Below are positions 49,876-60,200 of a stretch of DNA of 64,000 nt, in pieces. Under the pieces are notes generated by a model. The model was not told the DNA's origin. It was given only the letters and a program-made list of their open reading frames with translations, and made no database searches. The translations under genes and the position numbers were made by a program. Each line of letters opens with the position of its first letter. Position 1 is the first letter of the stretch. Origin of the DNA: Euglena gracilis (taxonomy: Eukaryota; Euglenida; Euglenophyceae; Euglenales); contig CP154957.1 in assembly GCA_039621445.1 (NCBI GenBank), forward strand, positions 25,640,444 to 25,704,443, given 5' to 3'.

Positions 49876-52800
49876 TCACCTGCCTTTATCGGCTGGACGT
49901 TCGCGGACCTCACGCCAGTAGTCGTGTTGGGGGTCCCCTAATGGGTCCTCAACCAACTCCAGTTGGCGTGGGGAACGCGGCGGAGCTGATTCACTCCGGA
50001 TGGTGTTGAGCTCCGGATCGTTGACATCAAAGGAAGGGGTCTCCCAGTCCTTGATCCAATTATCCGGCAGCTTCTCCCTGGTACGTTCAGCATGATGCTG
50101 AAGATACCGTTGGAGTTGCTCCCAGAAAATTCTGGGCAGCATCACCGGCCAGATGATGTAATTCATCCGGGGGTGATTCGCAGGCACCTGCGGGGGCATC
50201 CCCGGGGTCTGCTTGAAGTTGATGTCATACATCCACCTCGCTGTCCGAGCTCTTGCGGTATGGGGCCGTAATACAGCCGCCAACCAACCTCTGAAGTCCA
50301 CCAAATCGTGTTCTTCAGGAGGCCACAGTGGCAAGGCGTATCCGCCATGCTGACGCTTGGAGAACAGGGGGTAAACCTGTGTCTCCCAGTCGCCATCAGT
50401 CCAGAGGTAAGGCATTCTTACCTTGGCGTGTTCCTCGACGGCGAGGCGCATTGCCCCAGCGTCGATCTGGAACTCACGGGCCATTCCCGTGTGGCGGTAG
50501 CTTTCTACCTTTCGGAAGTCGGAGTGCTTCAGGCGGCCTTCCACCTGCTTGTACTCCTTCTTCCACTTCTCCAGTGTCTCCCAGTGCTGGGGGACAATGG
50601 TGGTGACTGCTCCATCAGCAGTCTGCACGAACTTGCCTCCTATACAGTTGATGCACAAGGCAGGGATATCCCTGTCGTGAGCATTCTCACTGTAGGAGTA
50701 GTTCAAGCTGTGCTTCCAGGCATTCAGGCACTCGCCACATACGAGCGCCACACAGTTCGGCACATATGCCCTGTGATGGAACCACGAGGATTGCACCTGC
50801 CGCTTGCACACATGCACAAGCGGTTGGTTGTGCCGCACATGGTGGCACACGGTGCACGTCCAGGCAAAGGACGTGCCGTGCTGGAAATCCAACACGCAGG
50901 CCTCGCCAAAGTACTGTGCCAGTACTCTGGGTGAGCGCCTGTTCCAGAATGTCCAGGTATGTTCCGGGACATAGTGGAAAGGTTCTCCGCGGACGAAGAG
51001 GGGCTGAATCCATCGATTCAGTGACCCTGTCTGGTGCCTAATAGCAGCCAGTTTCTTCGTCCTCTCTTCCACGGTGCCTAGTCTGGTCAGGATATCCTGG
51101 GTCCAGAGCTGGGCATCCGCAGACACAGGAGGTGAAGCAGGTTCATCCTGCTCCTCATCCGTCGATCCGGCGGAAGATTGGGCCTGTCGACCACGAGCCT
51201 TACCTTTCGGTTTGCTCTGGCCGTACCCGGACGATGCAACGGCCGAATAGTCGTGCATTGTCGTAGGGCCTTTCGGCTGTCCGCCAGTCTGACCTCCAGC
51301 GCCACCTTTCGGTGGTGGTTTCCCATCACCGCCTTTGGAAGGGGGCTTACAGGGTGCAGCACCCGGTTTGCCTCCTTTCGGCTTCGCACTCCCGGAATCA
51401 GGAGGCGACGCCTGCGGCTTACTCCTGGTATCAGGAGCCGATGGTGCCGGAGTAGACGTTTGTCGTCTGGGCGAAGCGGGCATACTGACCGCTGGGTCGC
51501 GCATGACGCTCCGAGGGGTCGGCACTCGTTCCTGGGGTTGTTCAGCCGGCCGTCGCCGAGCAGGTTCATCCTGTCCGACGAGGCGTGGCACTGTGGTCGT
51601 CACCGGAATCGGTGCTTCCACAGGCGCTGGCACTCCCAGAAACTCTGCCATTGTCCTCGGGACGGCAGGGACCCTGCGCGGTGTCGGTGGTCGTGGGGGT
51701 ATCTCCTCCACTTCCATTTCGACATCCGGTCTAGGAGGTTGATCCTCCACAACCGCTGGCGCAGGTGCTACGGGAGGTTGATCCTCCGGTGTAGCCGGTG
51801 CGACAGATGGCTCTGTCGGCTGGGGTTCATCCCCTGATGGTGGTTGCACTGCTGCCGGAGATGGGGGTGTGGGGACACCGACATCTGGTGTCTCCACGAC
51901 CTCAGCGGCGGAGCTTGATGCTACGCCTCCACCTCGTGGCGTTAGTGCAGCAGCCACGGCAGTAATGCCTGTGACTACGGCGCCGAGCACACGGCCTCCT
52001 AACGAGGTGCGTGCTGTGGGACTGGCAGGTTCTTCGAGGACATCCTCGACGACCATACCAGTCACCTCGGCTGGGGGCTCAGCCGTTGGAACAGGCGTAG
52101 CAGCCACAGCTCTATCGCCTGCGGGTGCTTCGTCTGGCCTAGGCTGCGCCAGAGTAGGCAGAGCAGCGTAGAGGATATCCTCCACGTTCTCACCTACCTC
52201 CTGAGGGAGTTCCTCGTCTCCACCTGCCGGTGGACAGACGGGAGCCGCCGCCGCGGGGGCCGGGGAAACTGATCGTTCCCCTGCCGCTCGCGGGGCAGAG
52301 ACGAATGATACAGCCGTTCCTGTCGGAGACGGCGGCGCTGCCTCCAGAATGGTGACGGAGGGGCTGCGGTCGCGTTCCTCCCGCCGCGGAATCGCGGTGG
52401 TGGTGGAAGCGACTGACGCCTCCCGTCTCCTTCGCGCCAGAGGTTCATCCTCTGGGGCGATGAAGGCGCGCAGATCCTCGGGCGAACGAGGATCGTCGGG
52501 GTGCCATCGGCATCCCTGGGCATCCGCCAGCCTGTAAAAGGCCAGCGTACTGCTACTGGCGCTGTTGGGCCAGGGTGGCGGCCATGATGGCTGCACCCAA
52601 GCGTTTGCAGGCCTGTTCGGGCCCAGGAAGCCGCGGTAACGCGTGTCTTCCCAGACCTCGAAAAACCCGTCCTCGAACTCCTGCACGCATGCCAGAATCG
52701 GCATACCCAGGTCGAGGATGGCCTTCGGGTATTTCATCAGCTGGAGGAATACCTCCCTGTCGAGGGTACCGCCAAACTGTCGCCTCAAATGTTCCTCCAG

Positions 52801-54657
52801 GTCTATCCCGGCCAGGTGCCAGTTGGGGCGCAGGTCGGCGATAACCCGACGACGACGAGGTCCCTCAACGGGGTCGCCGTAGTCTGGTGGCAAGCTTTCC
52901 ATACCAGGCCTATCGTCCTGGGGGTCACGGAGATGTATATACACCTCCATGACGTAGGTGGTCCAGGCTCGCCACCAGAACTGTTGCAGCATAAAAATAC
53001 GCTGCTTATGGACGCGGCGACTTTTGCCCTGGACATCCGGGGCGTCGCGGCACACATGCATAAGCATGCGGCGTCCCATCTCCAGGCCCGGGTTATCCCG
53101 AGGCGGTGGAGGACTTCCGCGTACGCCGAATCCCCAGAAGTCGACAGGAAACTCCTGCCGGCAATACTTACAACAGAGGTCATACCTCTGTGGGTAAGCC
53201 AGGGAAACGCGCTTAACGCGGAAGGTGGAGCCGTAATGGCTCACCAGCCACACCTGGAGGTTGTTGCACCACAACACCTCGATCAGGCGTTCGATGTCGG
53301 GGTTCAGTGGGTAGTATTTCCACTGCACACCGAGGGGCCCGACTGTGTGAATACAGTCGAAGATTGCCTTCAGCCTTCGGGCCAACACATGCTGGTCCCG
53401 AAATCCTAACTGGTGCAGGTAACTGCGGCCAGTGGAGTCGCTGAAGAGACCCCAGTTCTGGCAGGGGTATCCCAGCCAAAACCAGAGTTCCCAGAAACCC
53501 GGCTGGATATCCAGCAAGGGTCTGCCACCTTCACCTTCGAAGGCGTACAGGTCAATTCCGTAATGGAATTGTCTGACTCTGTTCTCGGTGTGGTGTAATA
53601 CCACCTCGATGACTGCCTCCGGAGGGGTGACGGGGCGGTTTCCTGCAACATGGTAATCATGCTGCATTCGCCAGCCTTCGTCCTCCAGCTCCTCCTTGAA
53701 CCTGAGCATTTGCTCAAAGTCCGAGAGGACTTCTGCTGGTTCTTCCTCCTCCTCACCCGCTGTACCCTTACCCTTGCCCTCACCCTTACCTTTGCCGGCC
53801 ACGCCTTTGCCTTCTCCCTTGCCTTTGCCCTCAGCCTTACCTTTGTCCTTCCCTGTCTGGCGAATACCAGAGGGTCGGGCGCTCGGTGCGGCAGGAGTCG
53901 GTTCGGTACCTTCCCATTCCATCTCTGGGGAGGGACCTTGCCGTTCCGCTGCACGTCGCGGTGACGGCGTGGCTGGGCGCTGGCTAGGAGCCTGGCGTGG
54001 GCTTGGTTTCGGCGTAGGGGGTCGCGGCTCCTTCCATACCGGAGGGATCGGCGGTGGCATTGCGGCAACAGGACGGCTCATCGCTGCCTGTGCCACTCCC
54101 GGTAGTTGCCCAGCCGGGGTATCCTGGCTGGCTTCCACCTGCATTGCCGCACCGCCTTCCGCGTCCCGTGGGCTGGGTCGCCTGGGCTGTGGGGTAAGGT
54201 TCTCCGTAACCCTATCGCGCTTCAGGGTGGCAGGTAATCCTGCCGCTCCTGCCGGGGGCTCACCGGGTAATACCGGGGTCGCCACCCGCAGCTGCGGTTG
54301 GTACGGATGGTACGGGGTGTATCCACGGCCCTGAAGGGCGGCCAGCGAGGAGTAATACCTCGCCCGGTGCTCTTCAGACGTGAATACTGGCTCCTGCAGG
54401 AAATGCCGAGCAAGCTCATCCTGCTCGGTTCCCGGAGGTGCCATGTGGTAGTAGGGAGCCTCCTGCCGACTCGGGACATCCCCGGGTTGGACAGAAGGTG
54501 CACTGGGCCGTCGAGTTGCCGCATGGCGGGGAGGTTCATCCTCCACCACTATGGGCTCCACCTGCCGCCGTGGCTCAACGCCCGGGACAGGGACGACCGG
54601 TGATGCCTGTGGCATCCAGTGCGTGAACATGTGTTGGACGTATGCCTCAGGGGGCAC
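49876..54657 (-). CDS. Accessory ORF Y of element T2 (1593 aa, unknown function)
   Basis: An uninterrupted frame of 1593 codons, 3' of integrase and ORF X. The N-terminal 380 residues are Pro/Ala/Glu-rich with a GKGKGEGK repeat near residues 270-300 and an acidic EEEEE run. Two globular Cys/His-containing regions follow. Region one (about 385-620) has FWELWFWLGYPCQNWGLF, LCCKYCRQEFPVDFW and a following MHVCRD. Region two (about 1220-1350) has CTVCHHVRHNQPLVHVC, NCVALVCGECLNAW and ALCINCIGG, at least four CxxC pairs suggesting zinc binding. Between them is a long Pro/Ala/Thr-rich disordered linker (about 750-1180). The C-terminus has aromatic-rich blocks such as NYIIWPVMLPRIFWEQLQRY. No signal peptide or membrane segment is visible, so an envelope-like role is not supported. 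I recognise no family. Confidence 0.8.
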   Translation of the reverse strand: MPPEAYVQHMFTHWMPQASPVVPVPGVEPRRQVEPIVVEDEPPRHAATRRPSAPSVQPGDVPSRQEAPYYHMAPPGTEQDELARHFLQEPVFTSEEHRARYYSSLAALQGRGYTPYHPYQPQLRVATPVLPGEPPAGAAGLPATLKRDRVTENLTPQPRRPSPRDAEGGAAMQVEASQDTPAGQLPGVAQAAMSRPVAAMPPPIPPVWKEPRPPTPKPSPRQAPSQRPATPSPRRAAERQGPSPEMEWEGTEPTPAAPSARPSGIRQTGKDKGKAEGKGKGEGKGVAGKGKGEGKGKGTAGEEEEEPAEVLSDFEQMLRFKEELEDEGWRMQHDYHVAGNRPVTPPEAVIEVVLHHTENRVRQFHYGIDLYAFEGEGGRPLLDIQPGFWELWFWLGYPCQNWGLFSDSTGRSYLHQLGFRDQHVLARRLKAIFDCIHTVGPLGVQWKYYPLNPDIERLIEVLWCNNLQVWLVSHYGSTFRVKRVSLAYPQRYDLCCKYCRQEFPVDFWGFGVRGSPPPPRDNPGLEMGRRMLMHVCRDAPDVQGKSRRVHKQRIFMLQQFWWRAWTTYVMEVYIHLRDPQDDRPGMESLPPDYGDPVEGPRRRRVIADLRPNWHLAGIDLEEHLRRQFGGTLDREVFLQLMKYPKAILDLGMPILACVQEFEDGFFEVWEDTRYRGFLGPNRPANAWVQPSWPPPWPNSASSSTLAFYRLADAQGCRWHPDDPRSPEDLRAFIAPEDEPLARRRREASVASTTTAIPRREERDRSPSVTILEAAPPSPTGTAVSFVSAPRAAGERSVSPAPAAAAPVCPPAGGDEELPQEVGENVEDILYAALPTLAQPRPDEAPAGDRAVAATPVPTAEPPAEVTGMVVEDVLEEPASPTARTSLGGRVLGAVVTGITAVAAALTPRGGGVASSSAAEVVETPDVGVPTPPSPAAVQPPSGDEPQPTEPSVAPATPEDQPPVAPAPAVVEDQPPRPDVEMEVEEIPPRPPTPRRVPAVPRTMAEFLGVPAPVEAPIPVTTTVPRLVGQDEPARRRPAEQPQERVPTPRSVMRDPAVSMPASPRRQTSTPAPSAPDTRSKPQASPPDSGSAKPKGGKPGAAPCKPPSKGGDGKPPPKGGAGGQTGGQPKGPTTMHDYSAVASSGYGQSKPKGKARGRQAQSSAGSTDEEQDEPASPPVSADAQLWTQDILTRLGTVEERTKKLAAIRHQTGSLNRWIQPLFVRGEPFHYVPEHTWTFWNRRSPRVLAQYFGEACVLDFQHGTSFAWTCTVCHHVRHNQPLVHVCKRQVQSSWFHHRAYVPNCVALVCGECLNAWKHSLNYSYSENAHDRDIPALCINCIGGKFVQTADGAVTTIVPQHWETLEKWKKEYKQVEGRLKHSDFRKVESYRHTGMAREFQIDAGAMRLAVEEHAKVRMPYLWTDGDWETQVYPLFSKRQHGGYALPLWPPEEHDLVDFRGWLAAVLRPHTARARTARWMYDINFKQTPGMPPQVPANHPRMNYIIWPVMLPRIFWEQLQRYLQHHAERTREKLPDNWIKDWETPSFDVNDPELNTIRSESAPPRSPRQLELVEDPLGDPQHDYWREVRERPADKGR

Positions 54658-55406
54658 GGCACGTCCGACTGTCCGGCTGGGAGCACGCGTGCGCCGCGCG
54701 GGTAATCCGCGTGCGTCGCGTACCGCGAGACAAATTGCTCCGCTGGCGGCTCGCGCGGCGGCATTCGCTGCGGCGAGGGCGGGCGAGCAAAAATTCTCGT
54801 CATCCCAGGTGGGACATGCACAGCCTCACCTACCGGTGGGGGCGTGTGCTCACGCATATGCACGGTGTGGGATCCCACCGGCGTCTGCGTTTGCAGCATG
54901 GGCGGCACATACACGCCCAGGTCCATCATGGTCTCGCCGGGTTCGAAGCCGGAATCGGCTGCGGACGAGAAATACCGTCTCCCTGTCATCAGGGCTTGAC
55001 CGCAGGGACACCACTGAGCCACAGGGGTGTTGGCTACCACCAACAACTGAGCACAGTATGCATCCCAAAGGGCTTGCATAAAGGGCTCCGTTGGGGGGTG
55101 TGCGCACATACGCATCGCCCGCTCCAACGTCTCCGTAGTGCGGAAGATCATCTCTCCCGCATACGGGGGCAGGCGCGATCTGCGCTGCGCTGGTGGCTGA
55201 GGTGCCGGCTGCTGGACGGCAGATGGATCTGGTACCGCATATGCGGACCGGCTGCTGGTAGCCGCGGCGAATACCGGGGCTGAAACCCTCTCAGCATGTG
55301 GGGCACCCGGAATCGGGGCCTCAGCATACTGAGGGTACTGGGGGTATGGCGCGCCAGAAGGCTGCGGCCATGGTGGACCTGGTCCAGGTCCGCGCCCAGG
55401 CAGCAT
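54549..55406 (-). CDS. Accessory ORF X of element T2 (285 aa, unknown function)
   Basis: The N-terminal 80 residues are Pro/Gly/Ala/Gln-rich (MLPGRGPGPGPPWPQP). A compact conserved part spans residues about 82-190: MIFRTTETLERAMRMCAHPP, FMQALWDAYCAQLLVVANTP, VAQWCPCGQALMTGRRYF, DLGVYVPPMLQTQTPVGSHT. The tail is basic. The 3' end overlaps the ORF Y start by about 110 bases in another frame. T1 carries a recognisable but broken homologue in the same place after its gag, so the gene is a stable part of this lineage. Motifs suggest a small folded domain, but I cannot assign it. Possible roles such as RNA binding or regulation are speculation. Confidence 0.75.
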   Translation of the reverse strand: MLPGRGPGPGPPWPQPSGAPYPQYPQYAEAPIPGAPHAERVSAPVFAAATSSRSAYAVPDPSAVQQPAPQPPAQRRSRLPPYAGEMIFRTTETLERAMRMCAHPPTEPFMQALWDAYCAQLLVVANTPVAQWCPCGQALMTGRRYFSSAADSGFEPGETMMDLGVYVPPMLQTQTPVGSHTVHMREHTPPPVGEAVHVPPGMTRIFARPPSPQRMPPREPPAEQFVSRYATHADYPRGARVLPAGQSDVPCPLRHTSNTCSRTGCHRHHRSSLSRALSHGGRWSP

Positions 55407-55602
55407 GATGCTACCCGAACGACGACGACAACTAAGGGTAACCTTGTTGTCAGTCGCTTTGAGTGCGAGAGCACTGAAAAAGCAAGGCTTCTATCTTAAT
55501 CAAAACTCTGCGAGAAAGATAGAGAAATGAGGAAGTGCAGGGGGGGGGTATAAACGCGAAACATTCACATAAAACACACACATTCTCCAAAACGAAATCG
55601 TT

Positions 55603-57291
55603 TCAGAAAGTGTTTATGTTTATGTCTATGTTATTGCGCTTGTTCCACAGCTTCCAATCCTGTTGGACATATCCAACAAAACTGGATGCTGGCTCCCAAG
55701 TGTCCTCCTCTGGCCCATACCCTTTCCAGCGAACTTTCCAGTAGTGCACACCCCTGTCGACCTTGTGGTCTATTATCTTATCGACCACAAAGTCGTCCGT
55801 TTCAGGTAATCTGGAACGGGGCTTGAAATATAGGCAGGGGATTGCTTTTCCGTCTGGGGGGCTAAGGTACGGTTTGAAGTCGTCCATGTGGACGTCCTCA
55901 ATCCCGCTACTACCTAACCTCTCCAAAATTTCGCATGGGCCGAGCCAAAGAGGATCTAGCTTGGAAGATTGCATGCGGGTGCGGTTATTCCGTACCCACA
56001 CGCGGTCACCTGGACTATACACAGGTGTGTTGAAGTTCTGTAAAAACGATTTCCGTTTGTTGGAATGAATTTCTGTGATACGTGATTGGACTGCAGAGCG
56101 GAGTGATTCCACTTCTGCAAACCACGTTTCACAGCTGACGCTACTTCGGGCGGGTCTCTCCGAGGGGATATCCCCTATGGCCGGAGGGTCTCGTCCGAAA
56201 ACAATTTTGTACGGTGAGTGTGGTAATACCAACCCTGGCAAGGTATTGATGTAAAATAAACACCAATGAAGAACGGATAACCAATTCTTACCCGAGTCAG
56301 CCAGTGAAAGGCGAAGCATATTGACAACGGATTTCACGGCTGCCTCGGCTCTACCATTGCCTTTCGGGCGGTATATAATGGAAAAATGCTGCTCAATGCC
56401 GAGTAAACCGCACAAAGTTGTGAAAAACCGCGAAGAGATCAAGTGATCTTGATCACTCACGATTTCGTTCGGTAAACCCATTAAGCAGATACATTTCTCC
56501 AGGAATATGGATGCCAAAATTTGGGCTGTCAACCCTGCTTTCCGGCATGGAATGGCTACTATGTACCCACTCAGCCGACAGACGACAACAAAAACGTAAT
56601 CGTAAATTTTGTCATCTGATCCTTTGCAAGGTTCAAGTTCGAGAAAATCCATGCAGAGGGACGTAAAAATGTCAGGTGGTACGGGGAAAAAGTACATCGT
56701 ACCAGGGGGGGTACCTCTGCGCGGTTTCACAGCCTGGCAAATTTGGCACCGTTGCGAAATTTGCAAGCAGCGCGAATATATATCTTTTTCACTGAGGGTT
56801 GTGCAGTATCTGCGACCCACTAGTGAAAGAAGTTTGGGGGCCCCAGGGTGACCATGGTTGTGATAGCTCAAAATCACATCATCAACCAGGTCTTGGGGTA
56901 TACAATATTTATAACCAGAATCATTCCGGAAAATAAGCCGCAATGGTGATAGAGAGTAATTCTCTATGGATTCACCATTACGAAGTCTATTCACAATGGT
57001 ACTATATAGGGTCACGCGAATAATCCCATTCGCGGAAAAATAGGGGGGTAGGAGTTTCCGTACGCGTAATGCGACGGGGTCCGGCAGTGCGTCCACGCCG
57101 GCGCCTTCCACGCAATGGTGAAATGGCGATGCTGCGATACACCCGGGAAACCGGTAGTGAATCGAGCATGTTGTCCGCAGCGTCGGATCGACGTGCGAAC
57201 TGGTCAGCCTCATGGCTGCCATGAAAAGTCGCATCACCCTCATCCGGGTTCCCAGGATAATACCAGGGGGCTCGGCTGAGAGGATCCGCAA
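55603..57291 (-). CDS. pol: Integrase with C-terminal chromodomain (562 aa frame)
   Basis: The HHCC zinc domain is at H144, H148, C182 and C185 (SYHNHGHPG and RCQICQ). The DDE core has D215 (LCMDFLELE), D280 ([10 protein letters not shown]) and E316 ([12 protein letters not shown]). A GPY/F-like module follows ([11 protein letters not shown], about 446-456), then a chromodomain at about 500-540 ([28 protein letters not shown]). This enzyme inserts the DNA copy, and the chromodomain is expected to steer it to modified chromatin. The frame overlaps the RT/RNase H frame by 290 bases and lies in the +1 frame relative to it, so expression needs a frameshift, or an indel has occurred. The first 80 codons overlap RNase H coding and are probably not used. 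Confidence 0.9.
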   Translation of the reverse strand: MRILSAEPPGIILGTRMRVMRLFMAAMRLTSSHVDPTLRTTCSIHYRFPGCIAASPFHHCVEGAGVDALPDPVALRVRKLLPPYFSANGIIRVTLYSTIVNRLRNGESIENYSLSPLRLIFRNDSGYKYCIPQDLVDDVILSYHNHGHPGAPKLLSLVGRRYCTTLSEKDIYSRCLQISQRCQICQAVKPRRGTPPGTMYFFPVPPDIFTSLCMDFLELEPCKGSDDKIYDYVFVVVCRLSGYIVAIPCRKAGLTAQILASIFLEKCICLMGLPNEIVSDQDHLISSRFFTTLCGLLGIEQHFSIIYRPKGNGRAEAAVKSVVNMLRLSLADSGKNWLSVLHWCLFYINTLPGLVLPHSPYKIVFGRDPPAIGDIPSERPARSSVSCETWFAEVESLRSAVQSRITEIHSNKRKSFLQNFNTPVYSPGDRVWVRNNRTRMQSSKLDPLWLGPCEILERLGSSGIEDVHMDDFKPYLSPPDGKAIPCLYFKPRSRLPETDDFVVDKIIDHKVDRGVHYWKVRWKGYGPEEDTWEPASSFVGYVQQDWKLWNKRNNIDININTF

Positions 57292-60200
57292 CTTTTTGCG
57301 TATGACCTGGGGTATAAACTACCACCAGGTTAAACTGGCTCAAGAACTCATGCCATCGGCATCTTCTGCCAACTGATGACATGGCCTTGTTCAGGTCCTC
57401 GGTATACCAGTGTTGAAGGCTCTCATGATCCGTCAACACCAGTATCTGGACCAGGCTGCTGGCTATCCAGCTGCGGAATTTCTGGAGAATTAGCACAATG
57501 GCATATGTCTCCTTTTCGCGAATGCTCCATTTAACCTGTCCTTTCCCGTTGTCGCCCTGTAGCTTCCTGCTGAAGAAAGCCACAGGTCGGAGTTCATTCG
57601 CCGCATTATGCTGGCTAAGAACCCCGCCAGCGGCGTAATCGCTGCTGTCGACCTCCAGGACATACGGTTTGTATGGATCCACGATATCGAGAACCACGTT
57701 CTCGAGGAGCAAGTCCTTGATTTTATTAAAGGCCTCGCACATTTGGTCATCCCAAATGACTTTTGCGTTATCGGGTGTCCGATTTTTGAGTTGTCGGGTT
57801 AGGGGTACCGCGATTTTCGCGAAATCTTTCATGTAAATCGCGTAGTATTGGGCTAATCCCAAAAATCCCTTTAAATGCGTTAAGGTCTTAATGACCTCAG
57901 GAGTCCATTTCTTAATGGCCTCCATCTTACTGGGTGCGGCTTTACGCTGCCCGTTGCTCAGGATGTGTCCACAAAACTTAATAATTTTGCGAAACAGGTG
58001 CATTTTGGAACCCTTCACAAAAAGCACATGCTTTTGGAACGCGGATAATACCGCGCGCACATCGCGATAATGCGGGTCGAGGATATCCTCGCCCGATTTC
58101 GCGGATGGCGGTTGGGTTCCCACCAGTACATCATCGATGTACACCAGAGCAAACGGTAAATCGCGCAAAACCCACTGGATCATGCGTTGAAACATGGCTG
58201 GGCCATTCTTAACACCCATGGGGAGTACCGTCCATTGGTACACACCCTTGGATGTCACGAATGCCGTGTACGGTTGCGAATCAGGATGCAAATGCATCTG
58301 ATGGAAACCGTCTTCCAGATCAAAGATTGACCACAACCGGTTATCCGATTGTTTTGTGATCAAATCCTCGATCAGCGGTAACGGGAAGGGGTCATCCTTC
58401 GTTTGGGAGTTCAGGTACCGGTAATCCAGCACCAGTCTCCACTTCTTCTGACCAGACTGGTCAGCGGGTTTGGGCACCACAAAAGCTTGTGATGTCCACT
58501 CGCTCTTGGAAGGGATAATCCACTTCCGCTGGATGAGCTTCTCAATCATCTCGTTGAGAGCCTGTTCGCGTTCACCCGAGCAACGGAAGAATTTCCGGTG
58601 CATAGGTTTAGCGCCATCCTTGAGCTCGATTTTGCAAACACCGAACGGACCGCGAATCGCGGGGTCGATGTCGCAGGCGTAAACTGGATTATCCAGTACA
58701 CCATGAAATTCGCGAGTAATTCGCGAACAATAGTCAGCAGACTTGGGGTGTTGGTCCGCACTCTCAATGACCGCAGAAATCTGCGTTGAGGGTGTGGCAT
58801 CCCCATTGGTACCAAGGTATCTTGGCACACGCAAATCGGATATTCCGAATGCGTTGAAGAAACAAACGCGAAAAATGATTTCTTTGACAGGTGGTAATAA
58901 TACACCACAAAAATCCTCGAATAGTGGTACATCAGCGGGTAAATCCCACCAATGAAAACACACATAGGATAGTTGGTGAAACCAATCCGCATTCGGATTG
59001 ACGGGTATGAGGAGAGCTCCTCGCGCTTCATCGCGGAGGATTTTCTCCACCACATCCGGGATAAGCTTTGGGGGAGGATGCATCCACAGCACCGTATCAC
59101 CCCAGAATTTAAGAAATGCGTTGGTATGTCGCGACCAATATCGCGACAAGCGCGCATGCGCTTTTGATGAAAACGCATCAATTTCCAACGACAAATCGAA
59201 GGAATCAGCCAAAGCCGCGATTTTGGAGAACCATTCCTCCAAAATACGGTATTGACCAAAATTAAATGCATTCCATACACGCATCGCGTATGTGTCGACC
59301 TGATTCGCGGGTTGAAGAGCGGTAACGCAATTCAAGGATCCGCAAACATAGGTCAAGGGTGTGTCATCCACACTCCCAAGGGGCATTCCCAAGGGTTGAT
59401 GGGTTGGATGGGTGCATACCCAGTCCATATCATGCCAGATGGAGGTGGGGGAGGTGTGTGACACGGATTTCGCGGTCCCAAACAACAAGGCAATACCTCG
59501 TTGTTGGAGCACTTGATGTACGGTCGCGCATTGCGATCCGCAACCAAGTGTATGGTAACGCGAAATCGGGATTAGTGTTGGTGTTTGGACTAAATGTCCA
59601 CAATCGAAATCTGGCTGGGCGGAAATTCTCCTACAGTGCACACATTGGAAGGAAGTGTCGGAGTAGTGGTCCTGGTCGCGCATGTTGGTCTGGTGGGGGT
59701 GTGTGTAAAAGTTGGGATGCGCTTTTGTAGCTGCTGGGGGGTGTACAGATGTATCTGAAAGCGATACATCTGGTGGAAAACGGGGTATTGGTGCAGCTGG
59801 GCGACTACTCGACACCGTGATCACTTCAGGCCTTTGGGCTTTCGTCTTGTAACCCAGTGGAACGAGGGGGGTACCGCTACTCGCTTGCCCTGCCTCATGG
59901 GGAACGGAAGTTGGTGTGTCAACGGGCAGGGGGTGAACTTTCTCGGTACACCCGGTGTGGAAAACGTTGGTTGGTGTGGTTGGTAACGGGGTAAAAGTTT
60001 TCGAAAACGGTGTGGAAAAATTGGTGGCTATCGCGGTTGACGCCACAGGTGATGAGGGTTTGGGGGGCAATGAGGAGAATGATGATGTGCGCAAACCGTG
60101 GGAGTGGCAATCCACTACCAGCCGGTGCTGACGTAAAAAGGGGTATCCCAGAATTACGTCAGAACCATGGATTCCGGATTCATATCCCCAGGTATCCGGA

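Noticed and set aside
49876-54657. Envelope (env-like) protein
   Set aside because: The position is right, but there is no signal peptide, transmembrane segment or cleavage motif, and the CxxC clusters suggest an intracellular protein.
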